Assembly: GCF_022606295.1 (NCBI RefSeq)
Contig: NZ_JAHHZS010000021.1
Span: 17,316-81,315 of the forward strand
Reading direction: 5' to 3'
Source: Arthrobacter bambusae
Lineage (GTDB): Bacteria; Actinomycetota; Actinomycetes; Actinomycetales; Micrococcaceae
DNA: 64,000 bases
Shown: positions 8,420-17,504 of the stretch, piece by piece
Layout of the letters: each line of letters opens with the position of its first letter
Numbering within the stretch: the first letter of the stretch is position 1
Notes under the pieces: generated by a model
Seen by the model: only the letters and a program-made list of their open reading frames with translations
Database searches by the model: none
Told to the model about the DNA's origin: nothing
Made by a program: the position numbers and the translations under genes

Positions 8420-9319
8420 CTACAACCCCAGGATCGGATCCGTGAGCAGGCGAATCAGCGTGCTCCGCCCAAGTGCGCTCATTGTCGGATTCGATTCGGC
8501 ATAGTACCAGACGAGCCCGATTGCCTGCTGGTAGGCCCAAGCGGCGCCCCGCCTCCACTCAAGGTCCCCGATCGCGAGGCTGGTTCGCAGGGTTTCCCGT
8601 CGTGAGAAGTCGAGCATGTGCCAGGCGGCAACGAGGTCGAGCGCCGGGTCAGCAGGGCCGAAGCCACCAGTGTCCAGGATCCCCGCGAGGCGACCGTCCC
8701 TAAGGACCACATTTCCGGGAATGAGATCCTTATGGCACATCACATCGTCACCTAGACGAGGCAGTGATCTGAACGATCCCCAGGCCCGGCGGAGCCGATC
8801 CACCGGCAAGAGTCCTTCGCTTCGTTGCAGGCAATGCGCGATCCACCCGTCGTGCGCTGTCAGTTCCCCACCGCGGCCCTCGCCGGAAAATGAGCGACCC
8901 TTAGTATCCGCCTGCCGAAGGCTCCCGATGAGCGCTGCGACGTCCAACGCGAACGATGTGGATGACGCGACCGAGCCTGGGGTCGCAATCTCGCCCTCGA
9001 TCCACGTTTGGACAGACCACGGCAATGGATAATCCCTGCCGGGGTCACCAATCGCAACTGGCAACGGAGACGGCACCATGCTCGCTGCGGCGAACTCGAG
9101 CATTGCGGCGTGTTCCGCTAGGAGGACTGCACGGACTTCGCGAGCGTCGCCGCCTTGCATCGGGAACCTGACGGCGGTGCGGGTTCCCACCCGATACAGG
9201 TAGTTGACCGTCCCGGTACTCTCGACCGCTGTGACCTCCGATTCGGTGAACGAAGGAAAAAGCCCTCGCACCAACCGCACTGCTTCAGACCGGTCCAGAC
9301 TGAGCTGACTCTTATGCAT
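8420..9319 (-). CDS. Aminoglycoside phosphotransferase-like kinase
   Basis: 299-residue protein of the APH/choline kinase fold. The catalytic loop is HKDLIPGN (Brenner-type HxDxxxxN with the usual Gly replaced by Lys) and the metal-binding motif is ILDTGGFGPADP. Near the N-terminus, TVNYLYRVG and AVRFPMQ give the glycine-loop-like and lysine strand regions, although the usual Lys there reads Arg. Relatives phosphorylate small alcohols, sugars or antibiotics; the substrate is unknown. ATG at 9319 has GGGGGAG five bases upstream. It follows no operon partner. Confidence 0.8.
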   Translation of the reverse strand: MHKSQLSLDRSEAVRLVRGLFPSFTESEVTAVESTGTVNYLYRVGTRTAVRFPMQGGDAREVRAVLLAEHAAMLEFAAASMVPSPLPVAIGDPGRDYPLPWSVQTWIEGEIATPGSVASSTSFALDVAALIGSLRQADTKGRSFSGEGRGGELTAHDGWIAHCLQRSEGLLPVDRLRRAWGSFRSLPRLGDDVMCHKDLIPGNVVLRDGRLAGILDTGGFGPADPALDLVAAWHMLDFSRRETLRTSLAIGDLEWRRGAAWAYQQAIGLVWYYAESNPTMSALGRSTLIRLLTDPILGL

Positions 9320-9503
9320 GGCCACTCCCCCAGCCTACGCACGGGGCGCCCACTCACCGGTGAGCGTGCCGAAACTCCTCCCGCAGTCGGGCGGAACAGT
9401 ATCCCCACCCTGAACAGAGTTCTTTCTCTCCACGTGAATCCGCCGTAGAGTCCGCTGTGGGCTCCTCCGGGGCCGCGCAAACGAAGATCTGGAGGCTTTT
9501 CCC

Positions 9504-9944
9504 ATGTCGCGCATCATGCGGTTCGACCATGTCGGTGTCACGGTTCGGGACCTCAATAAGGTGACGGCGTTCTTCGTCGGACTCGGGCTCGAAGTCGAAG
9601 GCCGGACGTTCGTGGAGGGCGATTTCATTGACACGGTCACAGCGATCCCGGATTCCCGTACGGAGATCGTCATGTTGAGAACATCTGACGGAGGAACCGG
9701 CGTGGAGCTTTCCAGCTTCGTCAGGCCGGACCCCCAGCCGGGATCGCCTGCCGCCATGGCCAACGAACTCGGACTGCGCAGCTTGTCCTTCGAAGTCGAC
9801 GATCTTCAGGCGCGGGTCGATCGGCTGGCTGCGGAGGGGTATGGGCTGGTCGGTGGCATCGGCCAGTACGAGGGTGCCTGGCGAATGGCCTACGTGCGCG
9901 GTCCGGAGGGAATCATCGTGTCCCTGGCGGAGCGGCTGAGCTGA
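9504..9944 (+). CDS. VOC family protein (glyoxalase/dioxygenase fold)
   Basis: 146-residue protein starting MSRIMRFDHVGVTVRDLNKV, the first beta-alpha-beta unit of a vicinal oxygen chelate domain; the second unit LRSLSFEVDDLQARVDRL starts near residue 92. Metal-ligand candidates are the His in FDHVG and the Glu in EGIIVSLAE. The function could be a lactoylglutathione-lyase-like, dioxygenase-like or drug-binding activity, and cannot be decided. The ATG is preceded by a GGAGGC box 8-9 bases upstream. Single gene. Confidence 0.85.
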   Translation: MSRIMRFDHVGVTVRDLNKVTAFFVGLGLEVEGRTFVEGDFIDTVTAIPDSRTEIVMLRTSDGGTGVELSSFVRPDPQPGSPAAMANELGLRSLSFEVDDLQARVDRLAAEGYGLVGGIGQYEGAWRMAYVRGPEGIIVSLAERLS

Positions 9945-10157
9945 AGGAGGTGGGCCTGAGGAGGAACCGTGTCACGCCGAGCAGGTTTTTGACGCTCCCG
10001 AGAGACATCAAGCCCGGGATTCCGGGGTTTCGGAAGAGCCCGGGGCCCAAAAAATTGCGTAGCGTGACGCGATGCCGACGTAGCGGCCAGACGTACTGCC
10101 CACCCAGGGACATTGGTTGAAGTCGTGTGAGAACACGGCATAGATTTCCGCCATGAC
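9945..10157. other. Intergenic sequence upstream of an IS footprint
   Basis: No gene that I can support. A GC-rich inverted-repeat cluster around CCCGGGATTCCGGGG (about 10013-10028) followed by TTT may stop transcription of the VOC gene. A short minus-strand frame (MAEIYAVFSHDFNQC..., about 10010-10154) looks coding-like but has no partner or recognised family. Confidence 0.35.
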
Positions 10158-10262
10158 GAAGGCCTCCCGGGGTGGAGTGGAGCTGTCTAAGAACCGCTGC
10201 TCACCCAGGAGGCCTTCGTGTCCCACCCTAACGCAACACCGACCCCTCTACTCCCGATAGTG
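10158..10262 (+). mobile_element. IS481-like insertion sequence footprint
   Basis: The segment CTAAGAACCGCTGCTCACC, then AGGAGG and a GTG start reading VSHPNATPT, resembles the left end and transposase N-terminus of IS481-family elements of Arthrobacter relatives. The reading frame then departs from transposase and stops at 10328. A 10-bp inverted repeat GAAGGCCTCC (10158-10167) / GGAGGCCTTC (10208-10217) brackets the remnant. Only about 100 bp is left, abutting the 3' end of the FAD oxidase gene. Assignment is from recall of such elements and was not searched. Confidence 0.4.
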
Positions 10263-10296
10263 GGCGTTTACGCGGCGGACCTTCAGGGGCGGCCAA

Positions 10297-11592
10297 TTAA
10301 CTTACAAGGGCGCGGGTGTGGTCGTTGAGGAATATGCCGCGCGGATCGAACTCGCGACGTATCTGGATGAAGGTGTCCAGCTCCGGGTAGAGGCGTTCCA
10401 AGCGGCTCCTGGTCATAAAGTGGATCTTTCCCCAGTGCGCTCGTGGCTCGAATTCCTGCAGCACCGTATCGGCATCGCGGAAGAACTGCCAGTAGTCGGT
10501 CCCGGGTTCGGTGGTCAGGGTGATGACGGTGGTGTCACGTCCCTGGAACTGGGACATGTAGCCTTCATCGGCCTTCACCCAGCGAACCTCCACGGGGTAT
10601 TTTTGGTCAGGGTGTTTGGTTCGGATCAGGTCCTGGACGGCCTCGACGGCGGCCAGTCCGACTTCGCTCGGCACAAAGTACTCGAGTTCATGGAACGGCG
10701 TGGTGAATCCGCCCGGGTAAATCCGGTACGAACGGTCGAGCCGGGCACCTTCCGTACCCGAAATTTCGCCCTCGTCCTGGATCTGCGCGATATTGTACCG
10801 TTTGGTGTAGCTGCGGTTTGCCATGCTAAGGCCCGGCGCGCCCGGGAGGTCCAAGAGCTCGCACGAACCTTCTTCCGGGCACCAGAGGAACGAGTAATGG
10901 CGGTTCTCGTCGATGTCGGACTGCCACGTTGCCTTGGTCTCCGCCCACGTGGGATAGGTGATTTGTTCTTGCAGGTAGTAGCGCTCCTCAACCGCCAACT
11001 CCACCTCAAGGAAGATCCCCAGGGTACCCAAAGCCACCTGGGCTGCCCTGAGTTCGCGGAGCTGCCCCTCGCCGATTTCGACGATCTCGCCGTAACCATT
11101 GATCAGCTTCACCCAACGAAGGCTTGAGGAGAAGCTACCCAGGTCCTTCCCGGAACCGTGGGTGCTGGTTGAAAGCGCCCCAGCAATCTGCTGTTTGTCG
11201 ATGTCTCCCTGGTTGCTCAGCGCGAGGCCTTGCTCCCACAATGGATCGCCGAAGGCATTGATCGTGGTGCCTGCAAGGGCCCTGGCGCGACGCCGGACAG
11301 GGTCGGTTCCGGTGATGCCCGACAGTGCGGACATGTCCATCAGGACGCCCCCCGTCTGGACCAGCGGTGAGGACGAATGCCCTGAGCCGACCGCCCGCAC
11401 GGGCAAGCCTTCGCGGATCGCGAAACGAACGGCGTCGAGCGCTTCTTGTTCAGTCCGCGGCCGGACGGTGAAGGCCGGCGTGGCGCTTTGGTTCCCGCCC
11501 CAATTGGTCCAGGTGACGTCTGTTCCGAAAGGGGCCGGCGGGGTGGCCGCGCGCGACGAGACTGATGTGCCGGGAAGGTTCGCGGTGGTCAT
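10297..11592 (-). CDS. FAD-linked oxidase of the aldonolactone/alditol oxidase family
   Basis: 431-residue flavoprotein of the VAO/PCMH superfamily. The FAD-binding region has PVRAVGSGHSSSPLV, in which the His of GSGHS is the residue usually joined covalently to FAD, and ALSTSTHGSGKDLG. The C-terminal D-arabinono-1,4-lactone oxidase domain ends with AHWGKIHFM and FDPRGIFLNDH. Known members oxidise sugar lactones or alditols with O2. Here it is the last gene of a minus-strand operon behind agmatinase, an NCS1 permease and an aminobutyraldehyde-type dehydrogenase (28-bp gap), so an amine or guanidino-alcohol substrate is conceivable. Start at ATG 11592 with CGGAGC eight bases upstream. Confidence 0.88.
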   Translation of the reverse strand: MTTANLPGTSVSSRAATPPAPFGTDVTWTNWGGNQSATPAFTVRPRTEQEALDAVRFAIREGLPVRAVGSGHSSSPLVQTGGVLMDMSALSGITGTDPVRRRARALAGTTINAFGDPLWEQGLALSNQGDIDKQQIAGALSTSTHGSGKDLGSFSSSLRWVKLINGYGEIVEIGEGQLRELRAAQVALGTLGIFLEVELAVEERYYLQEQITYPTWAETKATWQSDIDENRHYSFLWCPEEGSCELLDLPGAPGLSMANRSYTKRYNIAQIQDEGEISGTEGARLDRSYRIYPGGFTTPFHELEYFVPSEVGLAAVEAVQDLIRTKHPDQKYPVEVRWVKADEGYMSQFQGRDTTVITLTTEPGTDYWQFFRDADTVLQEFEPRAHWGKIHFMTRSRLERLYPELDTFIQIRREFDPRGIFLNDHTRALVS

Positions 11593-11620
11593 TGCTAAGC
11601 TCCGTTGCTTGTCTGAACGC

Positions 11621-13153
11621 TCATGCGCCGTGGTTGATCATAAGGTGCTTGGTGCGGGAGTAATCGTCCAGGGCGTAAAGCGAGAGGTCCCGGCCGTAGC
11701 CGGATCCCTTGAATCCGCCCCACGGTACCTCGCAAGCCAACACCAAGTGTGAATTTACCCAGACCGTACCGAAGTCGAGTTGCTTTGGAACGCTCAAGGA
11801 GAGGCTTGAATCCCGGGTCCATACCGAGGCAGACAGTCCGTAGGGACTCTCGTTTGCCCGTGCAATGGCTTCATCGGTGGAAGTGAAAGTCTCGACCGTG
11901 ACCACGGGACCAAAGATCTCGTGGGTGGCGATAGGCGCCCCGGCCGGCACGTTGCTGATGACCGTGGGTTCGATGAAGTAGCCGGGTCCTTCGAGGGCAG
12001 AACCTCCGATGGCTATGTGCAGGCCGGCGGCTTTAGCCTCGGCCAGCGATTCCTTGACTCGTTCGAAGTGCGGGTGGGAAATCATGGGACCGATTTCCAC
12101 GTCGTCCCCTGCCCCCGGAGCGCCGACCACCAGGGTGCTGACTTCACGCACCAAATGTTCCGTGAACTCGGCAGCCACCGACTCGTGCACAAGTACGCGG
12201 CACGCAGCGCCACAGTCCTGCCCGGCATTCCAGTACCCGGCGTTTCGCACGCCGGCGGCGGCAGCACGGAGGTCCGCGTCTGCAAACACAACAACCGGAG
12301 CCTTGCCGCCGAGTTCCAGATGAACACGCTTGACCGATTTGGCCGCGGTCTCCGCGACGGCCTGCCCGCTGACAACGCTCCCCGTCAAGGCGACGAGGGC
12401 AACGTCAGGGTGTTCGGAAATCCGCTGTCCGACGGTCCGGCCCTGTCCCGTCACAACATTGAGGATTCCGTCCGGAATACGTCCGGCCAGGAGTTCCGCG
12501 AGCTTTAGCGTCGAGAGCGGTGTCTGCTCCGACGGCTTGAGGACGATGCTGTTTCCGGCGGCCAGGATGGGCGCGATCTTCCAGGCAGCCATCAGCAACG
12601 GGTAGTTCCACGGGGTGATGACGCCAACCACGCCCACGGGCTCCCTGAGGATCACCGAGGTGTGCCCGGTCGCATAGTCCCCGCCAGCCATGGACGTCAG
12701 CGTGCGGGATGCTCCGGCCATGAAACGGAAAGTATCAATAGTGCTGGAGACATCGTCCTCAGCAACGGTTCGCGGCTTGCCGGTGTTGGCGGACTCGATG
12801 ATTTCGAAGACTTCACGGTTGGCTTCAATGATGTTGGCGATCATGTTCAAGACCTCGGACCGCTCCTTCGGCGTGGTGGCGCCCCAGGATTTCTGGGCAG
12901 CCACGGCGGCTTCAACAGCAACGTCAACGTCCGCGGCTGTGCCGGCCTGCACGGAGGCGATGACCAGTCCAGTGGCGGGATCTACGACGTCGATGAGGTG
13001 GGTAGAGGTGCCCGGAACAAACGATCCTCCAATGAAGTGCCCGCCGGGCGGCAGAGGCAATGGCACGATGCCCGAGGCGTGGTGGGCTGCAGGGGAGCTG
13101 CTGTCTTCGCTCACGCGGCGGACGATGAACTGTTCGGTGTTGATGAGTGTCAT
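11621..13153 (-). CDS. Aldehyde dehydrogenase, aminobutyraldehyde/betaine aldehyde type
   Basis: 510-residue NAD(P)-dependent aldehyde dehydrogenase. Key motifs are PWNYP (181-185), the nucleotide-site LTGSV (257-261), the general base Glu280 in LELGGK and the nucleophile Cys314 in NAGQDCGAACRV. GQDC is typical of gamma-aminobutyraldehyde and related amine-aldehyde dehydrogenases. In this operon it would oxidise 4-aminobutanal or a guanidino-aldehyde to the acid, for example GABA from putrescine. ATG at 13153 has AAGGGC upstream; the longer open frame to 13348 overlaps the permease gene and is not used. No transaminase lies nearby, so the aldehyde must come from another enzyme. Confidence 0.92.
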   Translation of the reverse strand: MTLINTEQFIVRRVSEDSSSPAAHHASGIVPLPLPPGGHFIGGSFVPGTSTHLIDVVDPATGLVIASVQAGTAADVDVAVEAAVAAQKSWGATTPKERSEVLNMIANIIEANREVFEIIESANTGKPRTVAEDDVSSTIDTFRFMAGASRTLTSMAGGDYATGHTSVILREPVGVVGVITPWNYPLLMAAWKIAPILAAGNSIVLKPSEQTPLSTLKLAELLAGRIPDGILNVVTGQGRTVGQRISEHPDVALVALTGSVVSGQAVAETAAKSVKRVHLELGGKAPVVVFADADLRAAAAGVRNAGYWNAGQDCGAACRVLVHESVAAEFTEHLVREVSTLVVGAPGAGDDVEIGPMISHPHFERVKESLAEAKAAGLHIAIGGSALEGPGYFIEPTVISNVPAGAPIATHEIFGPVVTVETFTSTDEAIARANESPYGLSASVWTRDSSLSLSVPKQLDFGTVWVNSHLVLACEVPWGGFKGSGYGRDLSLYALDDYSRTKHLMINHGA

Positions 13154-13230
13154 GATTTTGCCCTTGTTTTCTAGCGCCGGTCGTGGCGTCGGGAGTTTAT
13201 GGGAAGTACAGGCGGATGGTCTGCGGTGCG

Positions 13231-14688
13231 TCAGACCAAGTCGCTTGCGAGTACGGGGGCCTGGAACGTTGTGGCCTCGGCCTTCTTCCGGAACACGCGT
13301 GCCGCGACGTAGTAGAGCGGGGCAACCACAACGAGGCCAACGATCCATGAGAGGTCCACGCCACCCATTGCCGCTGCGACGGGCCCGGTGTAGATCGCTG
13401 TTGCCGAGAAAGGAAGCTGGACCAGGGCGCCTGCCACGTAGGCTCCGATGGCCACCCAGTTGAAGCGCCCGTACACTCCGCCGTCGCGCTTGAAGAAGTC
13501 TTCAACCCTGTAGTCGCCGTGCCGGAGAAGGTAGTAGTCGACCAGGTTGATGGCCGTCCAGGGAACCAGCACGTACATCAGGAAGGAAAGGAAGTTGGTG
13601 TAAAACAGGATGAAATTGTCGCGTGCGAACAGCGAGATCAGGAGTGCGAAGGTAAAGAGGATGATTGCCGCAACGCTTCGGGTCTTGGCGCGGGGCAGCC
13701 AGTTCGGCTTGAACGTCTGGCCAATAGTGAGGCTGCACAGCACGCCGCAGTAGAGATTCATGGCGTTCGAGGCTGCAACGCCGAGGCAGAAGATTCCCAC
13801 GACTGCCAGGGTCCATGGCTGGAGCAACGCTCCCATGCTGCCGACGATTTCGACGTTGCCGGCGTCTGCGCCCATCGTGACCGCCAAGGTTCCCACCAGG
13901 GCGCCCAGGATCATCGGGAAGAGCGTGCCCAGGACGCAGCCTGAGTAGGAGGCCCAGAACGCCGGACCCGAGCCGGTGCCTTGCGGCATGTAGCGGGAGT
14001 AGTCCGAGACGTACGGAGCGTAGGCGAGCTGCCACAAGGCGGATACGGAGACGGTGGCCATGAAGCCGACCCAGTTGAAGTTTCCCTGGTAGAGGAAAGT
14101 GGCAGGCAGCCCGTGGACGAACATGATCCAGACGAAGGCCAGAAGCAACGCCAAACCAGCCACGATGCTGAGGAACCGAGCGTAGGCGTGAATGAGCCGG
14201 TAGCCGAAAATCGTGGCAACAACGCTCACGACGCCGATGATGATGATGCCCGCGTCAACACTGATGTCCGGGCTGACTGCGGCCATTGCCTCGCCGCCAA
14301 AGACCAGGTTCGCGGCGAAGAATCCGACGTACATGATCACCACGATGACAACGATCAGTAGTGCTCCGAAGGAGCCGAATTGGCCGCGGGTCTGGATCAT
14401 CTGTGCCACGCCCAATTGCGGTCCTTGGGCGGAGTGCAGCGCCATGAAGATGCCACCGATGACGTTTCCGAGGATGATTCCCACGATGGCAGGCACAAAG
14501 CTTAGCCCGAACACCGTCGTGGCGAGTCCGCCGGTAACGATGGTCATGATCATGATGTTGGACCCGAACCAGATGGTGAAGAGGTCCCGCGCTTTTCCGT
14601 GGCGTTCGTTCAACGGGATGGGCTGAATGGTTTTGTCTTCGAGTCTGGGCACTTCGGTGACAGCGGCGGGATTGCTTCGGGTGCTCAT
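13231..14688 (-). CDS. NCS1 family permease (cytosine/purine/allantoin transporter type)
   Basis: 485-residue membrane protein with about 12 hydrophobic helices. It has family features such as IWFGSNIMIMTIVTGGL in TM1 and LVPWTAINLVDYYLLR, a hallmark of NCS1 carriers near TM10. NCS1 proteins move nucleobases, hydantoins, thiamine or related cations with Na+ or H+. Its ATG overlaps the agmatinase stop by four bases, so it probably imports the guanidino compound that the enzyme hydrolyses. 77 bp separate it from the aldehyde dehydrogenase. Substrate is inferred from context only. Confidence 0.9.
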   Translation of the reverse strand: MSTRSNPAAVTEVPRLEDKTIQPIPLNERHGKARDLFTIWFGSNIMIMTIVTGGLATTVFGLSFVPAIVGIILGNVIGGIFMALHSAQGPQLGVAQMIQTRGQFGSFGALLIVVIVVIMYVGFFAANLVFGGEAMAAVSPDISVDAGIIIIGVVSVVATIFGYRLIHAYARFLSIVAGLALLLAFVWIMFVHGLPATFLYQGNFNWVGFMATVSVSALWQLAYAPYVSDYSRYMPQGTGSGPAFWASYSGCVLGTLFPMILGALVGTLAVTMGADAGNVEIVGSMGALLQPWTLAVVGIFCLGVAASNAMNLYCGVLCSLTIGQTFKPNWLPRAKTRSVAAIILFTFALLISLFARDNFILFYTNFLSFLMYVLVPWTAINLVDYYLLRHGDYRVEDFFKRDGGVYGRFNWVAIGAYVAGALVQLPFSATAIYTGPVAAAMGGVDLSWIVGLVVVAPLYYVAARVFRKKAEATTFQAPVLASDLV

Positions 14689-15689
14689 GATGCGGTCCAG
14701 GATGCTGCTTGCAATTGACGGACAGCGGACGTTTCGGCCTTGCCGCGATTCACCATCAGCGCGAGGAGGTCGAAGACAAGGGTGGCCGCGGCCACCGAGG
14801 TGATGTCTGCATGGTCGTAGGCCGGCGCGACCTCGACGACGTCGGCACCGACGATGTTAATGCCATCCAGTCCGCGGAGCAGGGCCAGCAGCTCCCGGGA
14901 GTGGAGTCCGCCCATCTCAGGGGTGCCGGTGCCCGGCGCATAGGAGGGGTCCAGGACGTCGATGTCGATGGAGACGTAGACCGGGGTGTCGCCGAGCCGC
15001 TCCTTGACCCGAGCAATGGCGGCGGGAACGCCTATGACGTCCAGGTCCGAGCAGCGGATGATCTGGAATCCGAATTCATGGTCGCGGAGGAAATCGTTGC
15101 GGTCATAGACCGGCCCGCGGATTCCGACGTGCATGGACCTATCTTCCACGAGGAGGCCTTCCTCGAACGCCCGCCGGAAGATGGTTCCGTGTGTGACCGG
15201 CTGGTCGAAGTAGGTGTCCCATGTATCCAGGTGGGCATCGAAGTGCAGCAACGCGACCGGTCCGTGGACTTTGTTCAGGGCCCTGAGCATCGGGAGGGCG
15301 ATGGTGTGGTCGCCACCGATCGAGATGAGCTTCTTGTCCTCACTAATCAGGGGCAGTGCCTGCTCTTCGATTTCACGGACGGCCCGTGCGATGTCGTAGG
15401 GGGTGCAGGCGATGTCGCCGGCGTCCACAACCTGGACTTCGTTGACGGGCTCAACGTCCAATTCCGGATGGTACCCGGGACGCAGAAGCCGGGAGGCTTC
15501 GCGGACCGCGGCAGGACCGAAACGGGCGCCGGGCCGGAAGGACGTTCCGCCGTCGAACGGTACGCCGACGATCGCAATGTCGTAGTCCGGGACGCGGTCG
15601 ATTTGGGGAAGCCTGGCGAAAGTGCCGAGGCCCGCATACCGGGGAACTTTTGTTGCGTCGACGGGGCCGATGGGCTGATGCGTTGTCAT
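14685..15689 (-). CDS. speB: Agmatinase / guanidinobutyrase-type ureohydrolase
   Basis: 334-residue ureohydrolase that removes urea from agmatine or a guanidino acid, using two Mn2+ ions. Metal ligands are complete: GGDHT (His128), DAHLD (151-155) and SIDIDVLDPS (240-249). The subtype (agmatine, guanidinobutyrate, guanidinopropionate) cannot be fixed. Start at ATG 15689, with GAAGGAT about seven bases upstream; upstream ATGs up to 15806 would run through the divergent promoter region. First gene of the operon with NCS1 permease, aldehyde dehydrogenase and FAD oxidase, and divergent from a PucR regulator. Confidence 0.9.
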   Translation of the reverse strand: MTTHQPIGPVDATKVPRYAGLGTFARLPQIDRVPDYDIAIVGVPFDGGTSFRPGARFGPAAVREASRLLRPGYHPELDVEPVNEVQVVDAGDIACTPYDIARAVREIEEQALPLISEDKKLISIGGDHTIALPMLRALNKVHGPVALLHFDAHLDTWDTYFDQPVTHGTIFRRAFEEGLLVEDRSMHVGIRGPVYDRNDFLRDHEFGFQIIRCSDLDVIGVPAAIARVKERLGDTPVYVSIDIDVLDPSYAPGTGTPEMGGLHSRELLALLRGLDGINIVGADVVEVAPAYDHADITSVAAATLVFDLLALMVNRGKAETSAVRQLQAASWTAS

Positions 15690-15822
15690 GCCAGGATCCT
15701 TCGGTAGCTTGCTGCCGGGCGGCGACGCTGGCAGCGATGTTGGGAGGTGGGGGTGCTCGCCTTTGAGCGGGAAGTAGGTAATCCAATTCTTAGTGACGTG
15801 CATCACGACGTATAGCGGTAGA

Positions 15823-15852
15823 TTGACTACAAATGGCCGAGGCTCTTATACA
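15823..15852 (+). promoter_or_regulatory. Sigma-70-type promoter of the PucR gene
   Basis: TTGACT (15823-15828), an 18-bp spacer and TATACA (15847-15852) make one of the best promoter matches in the window. Transcription would begin near 15859. This places the upstream ATGs at 15833 and 15854 before the transcript and supports translation from ATG 15908. Confidence 0.7.
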
Positions 15853-15907
15853 AATGTCTAAGCACTCTGAAATCGGCCGGAAACCAACGATTTGGGAGCG
15901 CATTTTC

Positions 15908-17401
15908 ATGGCGATTACTGTGGCTGAGCTCGTGGCGGAACCTCAGCTTGGACTCACGTTTTTGGCCGGGTCGGCGGGTAGGGACAACCGGATCACTTGG
16001 GCACACACCTCCGACCTGCCGAGGCTGTGGGAATGGGTCACCGGCGGCGAACTGATGATGACCAATGGCCTGTCCATCCCCGCCGACCCCCAAGGCCAAG
16101 TTGCGCTCGCCGAGGCGCTCGTCGATGCAGGTGCCAGTGCCCTTGCCATCGGGGAAAAGATGCATGCTCCGGAGCTGCTGCCGGAGTTCCTGGCGGCCTG
16201 CGAGCAGTTGCCGCTGCCGCTGATTAGCATTCCGTATCCATTGCCCTTCATCGCTATCGCGCGAACCGTGGCTGAAGCTTCCCTTTTGGAGGAATCGCGA
16301 CGCCTGCGTCAGACCGCACGGGTGTATGACTTGCTTCGTACGGCGGGAACAATTGAGGACCACTGGCAAGGCCTTCTCCAAGGACTCGCGGCTGAGCTCA
16401 ATGCGGAGCTTTTCGTCGTGGACCGGCGATGCCTCCATCCCTGGCACCCGGATGGTGAGCCGTTGCCGGACTTCCTGCAAGCGGAATTGGCCCCCCTGAC
16501 GGGACATATACCCATGACCGGAAGGAAGTTCCAATGGCATCGGCTTCGGGACCGACACGTGTTGATGATGGACATCCCCACCCACGCCAATGCGGTCCTG
16601 GTGGTGCTGCCGAAAAGCGATCCGCACCCTGACGCCGTCGTGCTTCTGCATGCGGCGACGGTGCTGGGACTGGAACTCTCGCGAACGGCCCTGTCCCTGG
16701 AAGGGCGGCACCACCTAGCAGGCGAATTCCTCCTGCAGGCGTTCGATGGGCGCCTCGGGATCGCGGAACTGGAGATCAGGCTCGGCCATTTTGAGATTTC
16801 CGCGCAGAATTTCGTGGTGGTTTCGATAGGGGCCGACGACGGCGAGCGGCTGGCGAACATTCACGTGGAACTGTGGCGCCACGGACTTCAGGTCGCTTGC
16901 CTGCGGCGTCTCAACACCCTTCATGTGGCAGTAACCGCGGGGGTGACGGATGACGTTTTGATCCACTGCGCGGGGCCCGGGGTCCGGATTGGCATCAGCT
17001 CGCCTACGTCTGCCGGGGGCGTCCAACGCGCACTCCAGGAATCGCTGTGGGCGCTCGGTTCAGCGAAAGGCAATGCCGTAAGCCTGACCCGTTACGCCGA
17101 GGGGCCCTCCTGGCTGGGGCTCACGAGTTTCGAGGAGGGCACGGCGTTGGTACAGCGGCTGCTCGGCCCGATCTTCACGTATGAACAGAGCCAGGAAGGC
17201 GATCTCATCGTGACTTTGAAGACCTACTTGGACACTCAGAGGTCGTGGCAAAAGACTGCCGCGGCGCTCTTCGCCCATCGCCAAACCATCATCTACCGCA
17301 TCCGGAAAATCAGCGAATTGACGGGGCTCGACATGACCGAAACCTCCACGTTGGCCCAGCTTTGGTTTGCGCTCCAGATCCATGAGGCCATGCACAAGTA
17401 A
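15908..17401 (+). CDS. PucR family transcriptional regulator
   Basis: 497-residue regulator. The N-terminal PucR domain starts MAITVAELVAEPQLGL and contains VTGGELMMTNGL and MHAPELLPEFL. The middle is a GGDEF-like/CdaR-type region, and the C-terminal helix-turn-helix is SWQKTAAALFAHRQTIIYRIRKI, as in activators of purine, allantoin and amine catabolism. It is divergent from the agmatinase operon and most likely controls it in response to its substrate. ATG 15908 is chosen because GGGAGC lies seven bases upstream and a promoter sits at 15823-15852. It ends about 100 bp before a glycine riboswitch. Confidence 0.92.
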   Translation: MAITVAELVAEPQLGLTFLAGSAGRDNRITWAHTSDLPRLWEWVTGGELMMTNGLSIPADPQGQVALAEALVDAGASALAIGEKMHAPELLPEFLAACEQLPLPLISIPYPLPFIAIARTVAEASLLEESRRLRQTARVYDLLRTAGTIEDHWQGLLQGLAAELNAELFVVDRRCLHPWHPDGEPLPDFLQAELAPLTGHIPMTGRKFQWHRLRDRHVLMMDIPTHANAVLVVLPKSDPHPDAVVLLHAATVLGLELSRTALSLEGRHHLAGEFLLQAFDGRLGIAELEIRLGHFEISAQNFVVVSIGADDGERLANIHVELWRHGLQVACLRRLNTLHVAVTAGVTDDVLIHCAGPGVRIGISSPTSAGGVQRALQESLWALGSAKGNAVSLTRYAEGPSWLGLTSFEEGTALVQRLLGPIFTYEQSQEGDLIVTLKTYLDTQRSWQKTAAALFAHRQTIIYRIRKISELTGLDMTETSTLAQLWFALQIHEAMHK

Positions 17402-17504
17402 ACCCGCTGCCGATAGCAATGTCCGCAAGCAGATGTTGCCCCGGCACTGACGTTGTGTGTATGGTGTGAGCCAAATCACCCCAAATCTGAATATGCCTTT
17501 CGAA

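Noticed and set aside
13197..15786. Several plus-strand frames opposite the NCS1 and speB genes
   Set aside because: Low-complexity Arg/Gly/Asp-rich shadow translations without homology.
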